DNA from: Malania oleifera
Taxonomy: Eukaryota > Streptophyta > Magnoliopsida > Santalales > Ximeniaceae
Reading direction: 5' to 3'
NCBI RefSeq assembly: GCF_029873635.1
Contig: NC_080424.1
Coordinates: forward strand, 1,005,001 to 1,069,000
DNA length: 64,000 nt
Below are positions 34,501 to 46,500 of the stretch, piece by piece. Positions within the stretch are counted from its first letter, which is position 1. Every line of letters begins with the position of its first letter. The notes under the pieces are model-generated. The model was not told the origin of the DNA, did no database searches, and saw only the letters and a program-made list of their open reading frames with translations. Position numbers and translations under genes: made by a program.

Positions 34501-37500
34501 CTTTTGAAACAGAACTGGTGCTCCGAATGGTGCTTTGGAAGGGCGAACATATCTCACTTCCAATAACTCATCAAGTTGCTTCCTCAATTCTGCTAACTCT
34601 GGTGGCGCCATCCGATATGGCCCTTTTGCAGGTGGTTTCACTCCTGGAAACAGCTCGATCTCATGCTCCACACCCCATAGTGGAGGTAATTCGTGAGGCA
34701 ACTTATCCGGCATCACCTCCTTGTACTCATCCAACACCGCTTGGATGGTCGTAGGCACCAACTCTTGGCCTACTTCTTCACATCTACCACCACCGTGGCT
34801 AGATATGTTTGCTCTCCCTTTCTCAAACCCTTCTTGAGTTGCATGGCTGAAAGGAACTTCCCATCGTCTCCTTTCGTTGCAACAACTTGCACCATGCAAG
34901 GGTGATCTCCCATTAGACATAGGGAACCAGCCGAAGGCATCAGCACTGCCTTCGTCCCTCTTAGGAACTCCATTCATAAAATGACTGGAAAGTCATCCAA
35001 CGGCATCGCTGTGAAATTCACATGCCCTTCCCACTGCCCGAGCTTCACAGTAACTTGCTTGGCTACTCCCAGAGTAGGCTGGGCTATAGAATTAACTGCT
35101 TTCATGCGTCATGTATCCTTCTCTAAGGATAAGTTGAGTCTACAAGCTTCCAGTTGCGAAACAAAGTTATGGCTAGCCCCGGTATCCACCATAGTGCGGG
35201 TACTCTTTCCAATGATTCTCAAGTCCACAAACATTAGCCCTCTGGCTCGTGTAACATTTGGGGCTTTAACCTGCTTTTCTAATGCACTCACTTGCCGCAT
35301 TGCATCCATCCTCGGGGTCTCATCTTCTTCCCCATCGTCTTCCATTGCCTGTTCTGCAATGGAAGCCTGTAAAGCATTAAGTGTTGCTTTGTGAGGACAC
35401 TTAAAAACTCTATGAGGACCTCAACACAAGTAACACTCAAGTTTACCCTTTCCCTTGGGTGTGTTGAACCCTCGAGATGACGAAGCTTCCTTTGAGGTTG
35501 ATGCTTTATAGTCGGCTCCCCCACTTTTGGGTTTGCCTTTCTTGAAAGACTTTCCATTGTTTCCCTCTCCGCCAGACCCTTTGGACGAAGCGGTATTCTC
35601 CCCAGCGTAGTCAGTCAAGCATTCTACAGCAGCTTGTGCAGTAGACAAGTCTTGAACTCTTTGTCTATGAAGTTCAGTTCTTGCCCACGGTTTCATCTCC
35701 TCTAGAAAATAGAACAACTTGTCCTTCTCTGACATATCCCTGATATCCAACATCAAAGCAAAAAATTGTTTCATGTATTCCCGGATCGACCCAGTATGCT
35801 TGAGGTCTCTCAGCTTTTTCCTTACATTATACTCAACATTCTCAGGAAAGAATTGGGCCTTGAGCTCTCTCTTCAAGTCTGCCCAACTATCAATTACATA
35901 GCTTTCATTTTCAATGTCATTGTGCTTAGCACGCCACCACAATTTGGCGTCACCAACCAAGTACATGGTTGCAGTATCCACTTTCACCTGTTCTGAGGCC
36001 ATCCCCACAATGCGAAAATAATGTTCCGTATCAAACAAGAAGTTCTCTAACTCCTTAGCATCACGGGCACCCTCATACGTCCTGGGTTCTGGTACCTTGG
36101 TCTTGCTAACTCCTGGTACCTTTACATCTAGATCAGCCATCCGGGCCTGCAAAGTTTACATAGTGTGGTGAAAGTCCTCTGACATTTTACTTGTCAAACT
36201 TGCTTGATGCTGGTGTGATCCCATCACTTCATCAACAAGTCCCCTCAGTTGGGCCATCTAGTTGGCCATATTGTTGGTTGTCTCTTCAACCTGTGCTTCC
36301 AGTGCACTGATTCTTTCAGCATTGTTTGGTGTCATGGTCACTTACCAAAGCTTCCCCAAATCCCACAACGAAGGTCACTGAATTCTCGTAGCAACTGAGC
36401 CTTGGCTCTGATACCAAGTGTCACAGTCCGACTATTTTCACACCCTTGTGAAGGGCCGTGCGGCGCTAACTAAAGCACTCTTGCTTAACTAGCCATCCCG
36501 TTTACCAACATTCATCCACGAAATACTTTCATTAGCATTCATTCGAATAGCAGTGGAAACAATAATCAATCTATGAAAGTCATGGCAAGCAAGTAGTAAA
36601 CATTGAAGCAAACGTAATTCATTAACAACACCTCTGTTGACATTGTGTGCTTAGCGAGGGAGGCAAGTAGGCTAAACACGTTGACAAAAGCTAGTGAGTT
36701 TTACAATGACTGATTAACACTCACCCTCCCCTAAAGAGCTTTCTAGGTCATTCTCACTCTAGCACTAGGAAACATCAAAGTGACCGAGGAGTCATACTGC
36801 CTTATTTGGCATACAATGAAATAAATACTGGAAAATAACCCTACACTAGTATTTACATGATGGAAACCCATCCCAAACACACGAGGTAAGCGGTCACGGG
36901 CAAGCATAATGCCCTGAACAAGCTTAGCTCGTGACAACGTTGCATGGCAGAGAGGTATTGAATAGGAGATAGAGTAGGAGAAGAAGCTACAAGCCTGAGA
37001 GAGAAGAGGCTATGAGGCTGAAATGGAGAAACAACTGCAAGAGGAGGCTTCGGTCAATGGGAGAGAAGGATGCTTCAAGCCAAAGAGAAGCGACTAAAGT
37101 CGGGAGAGAGACTCGAGACCAAAGGGGGAGGGTGAGATCATGAGGCCCTCAGGGGCTACGAAAGACGAGGCTCAATGTCAAGGGAGGGGGAGGATGAGGG
37201 CACAAGGCCCTCTAGAGCTATGAAGAACAAAGCTAAGAAGACCGACGAACAGAGTGTAGAGGCTACGAGATATCAAGGCCAGTGGAAGAAGTTTGAGAAG
37301 CAGAGGCTTCAGGCAAGAGACATTGCGACGGCTGGAGAGGGGAACCTCTCCGAAGACCATAAAAAGAGAGGTTCGGTGATGAAGGCACTGGAGGAGATGA
37401 GGAGGGACTAGGACGACAACAGCTGAGTTCGACAGCCAAACTAAATAGAGCCTACACCCCGAAATCAGCAACTGTAACTAGAGTTTGGTTGTTCTTTTCA

Positions 37501-40500
37501 AGAACCCATCCAATAGTAGAAAGTAAGGGCAACTTAACATTGATGCAAAGATGGCAAGCTCTCTTGACAATGTCGACAGCTGCTTTGAGTTCTCTGTGAT
37601 ACTTCACATTCTACTACAGAAATGGAAGGTTGGAGCTCATCTTACTATGAAGAATCATCTAGAATGGTTGCTGAGAGAGGGGGAGAGATTATTGGAAAAA
37701 TAAATGCCATTTATTGTACTTTGGGCATAATTTCAAGCTTTTTCACACCTTCCTCAAGTGTGGAGGACATGTTTGCAAAATCATCATTGATCGAAGATGC
37801 CCTATGAATGTGTTTTCTAGAAACGGAGTCACCCAAATGCAACTTCATTTGGAACCTCACCCAAAGTCTTACGAGATGTCTTGGGTTGATAACTATAAAT
37901 TTTAGTGAAAGATGTTCAGTTCCTATCCAAATGGGTGACTATTTTGATAATGTTTGGCGTGATATCATACCTAGGAATTTTGGCCATGTACTGCTTGGTT
38001 CCCCTTGGTTGGATGATTTGGGTGCGACTCAAGGACAGGAGGAGCACTTAAGTTTTCCACTATAATGGAAGAAAATCATTTCGAAGCCTACTCTACCAAC
38101 CAACTAAGACAAAGAATATGAAATTATAGATCATGTCAAAGTTACTCGACTTGAAGAAACTACAAGCAAGGAAATGAATGTGTTTGTAGACATCCAAAGT
38201 CTTTCAAATATTCCCCTTGTTGAGTGTTTTTTATTCTCAATATGTTCATTGATGCCAATTCTCAATCCAAGTCTATGGTGCTGTCAATGAAATGTGGTTT
38301 CTTGTATCACTCAAGTGTCAGCTTTCAAAGAGTCTAAGTTTGCTTCTTATTTATGATCCCCCAACATTTCAAAATTCAAGGCCCCTTTTTTTTTTTTGGT
38401 AATTGGGGGAGATTTGATATATAATACAGAAAGCAAGACTTTGGGAAGATCCTAATTGGGGAATAATTAAGAATTGGGTCAAAGGATTTGGGTTTAGTTA
38501 ATAGTTTATTATGTGTTTAATTCAATTAGTATAAGATTGTGTATCTGGAAGATTGTAATATTTCTGTATTCTAGGGGTGTGTTTGTAATGGAATGTGCTT
38601 TTAGGGGTATATGTGTAATTTCATTTGAAGAGGCTTTCTTATAAATAGTGTGTGAAAGCCAATGTTGAAGGCAGTAGTTGATGATTTCAAATTGATTGAA
38701 TGTGTGACCCCCCTTGTATTTCCTCTCTCCCCTCTTCCTTTTCCTTCTCCTCTCCTACATTCTTTCATGGTTGCAGATCCTTGATGTTGTCCTGCGTCAC
38801 CCTTTCTTCATGGCTGACACAATTCTTACCACTTGTTTTCTTCTTAATCATCACCTTCTTCAATGCAACACATTTTTATTGGTTCTTTCCAACTTATCAA
38901 CCATCTTCTCTTCAGTTTAATGTACATATGGAGTGCTTGTTATGTTCATAAACATCACTTGAAGCATTTAAAGTTAATCTAAATAAAATCAGATGTGTTT
39001 CGGGGATATTCTCCACATCAGTTCCTTTTCCTGTTGCTCATTGAATTTGTCATGCAAAAAGGTAGAAAGCTTCCCATAACTGCAGTATAAAGCTGCGGGA
39101 ATACACACAAACCCATGCCTATACCAGCAACCAATGAGTCTCATGATCCATATCCAATTTTTTTCTACATTGATCTAATACTGGATAACAGTGCTTTTTA
39201 AAAAGGAACTAAAACATGTACTTCTTAACCCATTCAAAGATTCATAAATTGTTCTTCCTCATTCTATTTGTATTGTTGCTCTATTACTTCCTTTCTCAAC
39301 AGTCTGTGCAACAAGCCATATCTGCTATGGGTTGGAGGTCAGCAATAGAAGAAGTGATGCATGCTCTTCATCACAAATCACAATCACATGTTGGAGCTTG
39401 TACTTCTCCTCCTAGAAAGATTGTCATTGGCATTAGGTGGATTGATGCCATCAAATTTATATCCAGTGGACTGTGGATCTGTTAAGAGTTTGAAAGCTAG
39501 AATTCTAGACTGTTGGCAAACGCTCATACACAAACCAATGGTATTGATTATACTGATACGTTCTTTCTCACCCAAAGATTACATCTGTTCAGGTTTGATC
39601 CCCATGACTACCAATTATAGTTCGTCTCTTTTGAAAGATATCAAGAATGCTTTTCTATATGGTGATCTAGCAGAGGAAGTGGGTATGGAAAGATTGCCAG
39701 GGTTTGTTACTCAACATGACTCTCATTCATACACATGTAGGTTGACGGTAGCCATATATGATTAGCGTTGTTTAGGCTAGACATTTAATGTTGGCCCGCA
39801 ACCTAATGGTGCACATGTTTTCCTACATATAAGCCAGCAATAGAGGTATCTTCTGCAACAACAGCTTCCAGATTTAAAAAAAAAAATTACTTCTTTCATT
39901 GAGGACACAAACAGTTCTCTAGCAAAATACCCTAACATAAAGCAGTGACATAATCTCAAGGCACAGGTTTTTTGATAGAAAAAGAAGAATATTAATAGAT
40001 AAAGAATGTATAAGAAAGGAGAATATGAAATCCTCCTTCAAAGAACAAAAGAAAAAAAATTGGAAACAAAAAAATTAATGTAAACACAAAAACCAATCAT
40101 GCCGAACATCCTCACAAGATATTCCCTTAAAACAGCCAGCAGCAACGGCCCATAATGAGGCCAAATACTGAATCTTATACCAAACCAAAGACACAAAGTT
40201 TTCTTATCTCTGAAGATATGAGTGTTCCTTTCCATCCAAACACACCACAACACAGAATGCAATCCACATCTTCAAAGGGCTTATCTGTCTTTTGTTCCTG
40301 CCAAATCCTGAAAATGAAACAGCCAATATATACTCCTTTTGAGTCCAGACAAACTCAACGTTCCCTAATAAGATAAAAAATTCTGTCCAAATCCTCTAGA
40401 AGAAAGAACAATGCAAAAACTAATGAGAGGCAGGTTCATTTGTTTTTATCACCAGAGGATTTGGGGAAAAGGGGGGGGGGTGATTGGGAAAGAAGGATTG

Positions 40501-43500
40501 TTAGGATTTGGTTAATACAGTCACTCCTGATACTTTGTTTCTTCAGAGACTAGTTATAGGGGAGACTGATAGTTAGCTCTTTACGAGAATTTGGGACTCT
40601 AGGTTCAGAGATTAGGTGGTTTTTCTTTGTTCAGGGGCCTCTGCCAGGAGAGGGGGGGGGGGGTGGGTGTTCTATTAGTGGCTTGGGATACTAGACTCGG
40701 CCTGTTAAAGACTTGTACTATTCTTTTATTCAGGTATTCAGGACTGTAGCCTTTGGGATGTGCCTTTAAATAATGGTTATTTTACTTGTGTGCCTTTGGG
40801 AGAAAGACAAGCCCCATCCCATATAGATAGATTCCTATTTATGAATTATTGGGAAAAGTTGTCCCGAATATCATGCATGTGTTGGTCAAACTCACTTCCA
40901 TTCATAGTCCGATCCTACTGGTCAGTCTCACTCCCAATCCCATTCAATGGGTTCATACTCCCTTAAAGTTTAAGAATATGTTGTTCTCTCGCACCTTTCC
41001 TATCATGATAAGATTCAATATTGGTGAAAGGAGTTTCATTTTCAAGGGTGGGAAGGATTTAAGGTGATCAGAAACAACATCTCGAAGGTTTATCCGGTAC
41101 CTGAGCTATTCTTAGCTCCTGGCGGACCATTACGTGTACTGTCTACTCTACTCTTTATGGAAGAGCCAACTCAACGAGATAAGGCTTCCACTAGGGGATA
41201 TAAGGCTTTTGTTCAATACAAAAGATTCATCAACAAAGAGGATAGGTTTAGGCAGTTTGGGTGGGGATTATATGATTAGGTTGGACAGAATGGAGGAGTG
41301 TGGTCTACTGGGAGAGGAAGATAGAGTGAAAAGAGTTCATATTTGTAATGAGTTGCAGGAGCTGTTGTCGAGGAAAGATAGGATTTGGCAACAGAAATCT
41401 AGGGTTCGTTGGGTTAAGGTATTGCAACTCTAGAGGTAGGAGGAGGAAGAGTTTGATTAGAGAATTGGAGTTAGATTTTTCAAGAAGTGTGCTGAGGGAT
41501 CAGGTGCAACTTGGGATGGGGATCGTAAATCTATAAAGCGCTTTACACTGAGGAGTGCAGGAATAGGCGATGGTGGAGGGGCTTGATTGGAAATCAATTG
41601 CAGAGGAGACTACAAATTGGTTAGAAAGGCCTTTTGATATAGAGGAGGTTAGAAGGGCTGTGTTTGATATGGATAGGGATAAAGCCCCGAGACCAGATGG
41701 TTTGACAATGGCATTTTCCCAAAGTAGTTGGGAATTGTCAAAGACGATGTAATGACGTGTTTTGAGAAATTTGATAGGAATGGAGTAGATTATAAGAGCA
41801 TTAATTCTAGTTTTATCACTCTCATTCCTGAAAAGAATAGATCTAGGAGGGTGAAGAACTTTAGGCCGATAAGTCTTGTGATTAGAATATATAAGATCCT
41901 CACTAAGGTTTTCTTGAGGAGACTCAGGGAAGCATTGGGGGAAATGATATAGTCTGCTTTTAACAGAGAGAAAAATCTTAGATGCCGATTGTTAATGGCC
42001 ATCCCAGGGATTGGTTCAGGGTTTCAGGGGTTTAAGACAGCTCCTGCATCCCATTTCTTCTTTATGCTAGTAATGGATGGGATGAGTAGGCTTTTGCTTC
42101 ACAATCAAGATCTAGGTGTCATTAGGGGTCCTGTAGTTGGTAGGGAAGAGGTGGAGGTGTCCCATCTGCAGTTTGCAAACAATACTATTTTTTTTTATTT
42201 TTTCTTTCAAGAAGGTTCTTACTTTGCCTATCATTTTTGAGAAGATTTTGGGACTGAAGATAAAGTTGTCTAAGAGTGTCTTAGCAAGTACTAATTTGAG
42301 TAATAGGAAGTTTGAGGACTTTAGATCTCTAGCGGGTTTTGATATTCTGGCCAAACCTATCTTGTATTTTGGCCCTCTTTTGCAGGGTACCCCTTTGTCA
42401 GCTGCTTTTAGTGATCTGGTGATTGAAAGGATAGGGAAAATATTAGAGGGGTGGAAGAAGGCACATCTCCCTTTGAGAGGCAGGATTACTCTGGTGCTTC
42501 TCTTTCAAATGGTCCCATTCCTTTTTTTAACTTTTTTAAAATTCCCATGAATGTTGCTGGAAATTTGAAGAAATTAATCAGAGATTTCTTCTTGACCGGT
42601 TTGGGGAAGACAAGGGATCACCTTGTTAGCTAAGAGGTGATCAGGAGACCTAAATCAGAAAGGGGACAAGGGCCTGGCAATGTGGTTTCCAAAAACATTT
42701 TTTTAATAGGTTAATGGTTATGGAGGATCCCCTCTATATCATTATGACACAAGGTAATCAAGAGCAAGTATAGTATTCATAGGAATTGGTGGGATAACAA
42801 GGGGCGTAGCATTGTCACTCACTCATGAGAGCCCCGGGAAAATTTTCCCAGGTCTCCTGTTATTTCTTCCCCTCATTTGTTTTACAGCGAGCAATGGTGC
42901 TCGAGTTCATTTTCGGGAGGATATTTGGGTGCGTGAGACTTCATTGGGAATACTGGTGGGGCGTTTGTATAGATTGCCTTCCATCCATAATGCATCAATT
43001 TCAAAATTCTATTCCTTTGAGGATTATTTTGTTCATGGGAATTCCAATTCTTTAATAATCACAATGAGAGAGAGGTTGATGAGCTCACTTGACTTTTGAG
43101 TGTTTTGAATTCTTTTATTCTTAATATGAGGGTGGGATGCTTGTTGCGAGGCTTTGGATTGTGGACTCTTTGAGTTCCTTTTCTTCAAAGTCTTTGTTCA
43201 TTCATCTTACAGGATCTTTAACTCCTAGCCTATTCCATCTCAACAAAATTGTGTGTGTGATGTGTCGTGAAGATGGGACTAATTGTCATTTATTTCTTCA
43301 TTGTGCGGAAGCAAGGTTTTTGTGGAACAACTTGTTCTACTGCTTTAGTGAGGTTTGGGTGGCTCTGCAGACTATTCAGGATATTATAACTAAGAACTTT
43401 TGGGGTGTTGGAAAGGATAGAAGAAGGAGAACATTGTGGGATTGTGCAGTTTTCGCTACATTGTGGACAATTAGCTTGAAAGGAATGCTAGAATTTTTAT

Positions 43501-46500
43501 AGATCAGAAGACTCCTCCGAACTTGCTTTGGGAGAAAGTTATTTTCCTTGCTTCTTTTTAGGCTCATTCTTTTGAGGTTCCGAGGGTTTTCACTGTCCCA
43601 TATCCATAGGGATTGAAAAGCAGAGTTGATGTAACTTTTTTATTTTTTTTTTTTGTATTTTTTTGGAGGATGCCTAATGCTCCAGCAGTATGCACACATA
43701 TATGCGCCTACACCTTCCTTCGCAAAATTATGTGCACCAAAAAAAAAAAAAAATCCTCCATTTGACTATAGAATATACCATTATAATTTGAATTAAATAT
43801 AATGAATATATGTGTACATCCAGATGTGAGTGTGTAACTCAAAAGGATGTGTATGACAAATAGAATTCAAATGTGTAAATCTTCTCAGCAGAAGATTCTG
43901 AGGAAAATAAAGGCAAAGGTAGGTCAAGACTAATTCTGCATTTCAAAAAAAAAAAAACCCAAAAGCATGACATTGAGACAGACTACCGTAGCAAGCCATA
44001 TCTCACTGCAAACAGCTAAAAACCTTTAAAATGTTTATCCTCTCCCCCAAAGCAAAGACAGCGGAGCGGTTCTTTAAAGGTTCTCTTCCTCTTGAAAAAA
44101 GACTAGTGCTTCTGGCCTCAACACCAATCAAATCACTAGATGTTGCTATATCCAACTGTAATTTCTCCATTGCTTGAATATAAGCACGGAAATGTGCACT
44201 TAAAACCTGCAAAATCAACAGCTTTACTTCAATACTTAAAAATGAACTCCTTAAAATATCTTGATAAGAATACTCCAGAAATGAAAAATTATAAAGCTAT
44301 TAAAGATGGCAACCTAATTTGCTTCTTAGAAAATCAGTCAATTAATGCATTTCATATGGACATGGCAATTATGGTGGCCTAGAAATAAAAGTATGCACGC
44401 ACACACAGAAATGAAATTGTATGCATATACACAGATACTCAGGACAAGCCAAAATGCAATTCAATCTTCATTATACATCCATCATTTCAAAACCTCAAGA
44501 CAGCACTCTGTTAAATAAGGTCTAGGTCTCTTGGCATCAAGGTCTTAAATTTTGATTTCGACTAAAATTTCGAAGCTTCAAAAGTAAGTAAATTCCAATA
44601 GAGACTTCAGTTTTGAATTAAATTTCAATTTTAACTTTAAAAAATGATGAAAATTAATAGTAAAGCATGGAATTCTACTATAAAACTTTAGAAAAGCATA
44701 ATAGACATTGTAAGAATGACAGGTATGTGTATACAAGGCACTAGCTGTAATGTAATATTCATATTAAATGTATTCAATTAATATAAATAAAATTTGTATA
44801 TCAATTTAAAATATTATTGATTTTACACATAAAGATAATTTAGACAAAATGGTTAAATAAAATGTTGTTCTTCACATAATTCCAAAGCACTTGCAATAAT
44901 ATTTGATATATAAAAAGGACAAATTATGAGAGAAATTTCACTTTGCAATTAAATTTCACATTTGAATTCCAAGGAAATTTCATTACAATTAAAATTTTGA
45001 CAATTTTTTGCTAAAAATGTGAGATTTTGATAAATTTCGGATGATTTGTAGAAATTTCAAATGGAAATTTTGTAAAATGGAAATTGAACATTTCAATTTC
45101 GAGGGTCATGGAAAGTTGAAATTTTGATGGAAATTTTGACAATACCGCGGAAATTTAAGACCTCGCTTGGCATGGTGCCAGCATATCAAAACAGAAACCA
45201 CTGAACTTATAAATTATTGTTTATATGAAAATCAGTGTACTGCTCCAACATGTTTCTTCACTCTGAAGTACTAAGCTTAAGAACAAACTACAAGTGCAAA
45301 GCAATTGAAATGGATAATAAACACATGATGGCCATTAAAGTAAACCTTGTCAGACGTGAAAAAGTACCCAAACAAGATACAGCTTAAATGAATTGCTCGT
45401 AAAAATAAAATTGAAAGCAAGAGTATGGTATCAGATGAATAAAATGCTCTGAGCACTTAAAAAAGGAAGTTTTCGTAAAGACAAAACACCAAAAACCAAA
45501 GCACAACATGAGTTAACAGTGTACATAATTTAATGACATAAGCAAAGCGACAGCAACCCAGCACCCAAAAAGGAATCATAATAATAATAATAATAATAAA
45601 TAAATAAATAAATAAATAAAAGGCTGAAGCCACATTATAATTCCTATACCAGAAAGTAGGGCATGAAATTTTTCCAACTTTTCTCGTTTTATAACTACTC
45701 TCTCTCTCTCTCTGCCTTGCAAAAGCTCCTATCTTCTATCTTCCTCTTGTCTCTCAAGCAGGAGTGCACCAAATTTATGGCAGCACCATGTCTACAATAG
45801 AATATGAAATGAGACCCACAAACGTTGAATCCAGATTGAAGTAAAGATAATATTGGACAAAGTAAGGGAGAGTTCTTAATCTTATTGATCTCAAGCATTA
45901 TCATTCTCGCAATAGTTGGGTGAGATTTCCTACAGTTGCTGAAAAATGGTTTTCCGATGGGTTGTTGATCGTTGGTTGGTTGCAGTAGAGAAACCTTCCA
46001 TCTTCTCTCTTTCCCTTGTTTCTTGCACATGAATGCCCCATGTCAACAGCAGAAGATGAAAAGGGAGACTAGAAAATGTTTCATCTAGATTGAAGGGAAT
46101 ATGTTCCATCTAAGATTGGACAAGGGGAGATTTCTTATCTTTTCGTTCTCAAATATAACCAAAATCATAATAGGTAGGTGAGATTTTCAACAGTTGCTAC
46201 CAAAATGGTTTTCTAATGGGTTGTTGATCTTTGGCTGGCTGGGAAGGGGTTTTGAAGTGTTTATATCGGTAGCACGAGTATTGGATGTCAATTCATTTAA
46301 CAAAGGTGGGGAAGTAAAGTTCTGGAGTTAGGACTTCATTGGAAGGGGAAGAGTTTCTCCGAGTTTATTCCTGGTGGTTCAAAGGTGATGGGTGGCAAAG
46401 CTTTGTGAGTGGGTCCTGCGTTGGCTAGAGATCTCCATAATGATGCTGGTGGCAAAGGTGCAGGAAGTCAGTGAATCCATCATCCATGGAGTCAGGTGGT

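Larger units (their letters stand above)
31341..36936 (-). mobile_element. Ty3/gypsy chromovirus, complete structure with two LTRs
   Basis: A 5.6-kb element in - orientation. LTRs are 36419-36936 (5') and 31341-31860 (3'). The primer site TTGGTATCAGAGCC is just inside the 5' LTR (~36405-36418), and a GGGGGAGAA polypurine tract sits before the 3' LTR (~31861-31869). The order is gag, protease, RT, RNase H, integrase, chromodomain, the layout of plant chromoviruses. It is inserted in the ORF1/5' part of the L1. Flanking bases (CATTG and ACGTT) do not form a clean 5-bp duplication. Several stops and at least one frameshift make it inactive, yet most domains read for hundreds of codons. Confidence 0.95.
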
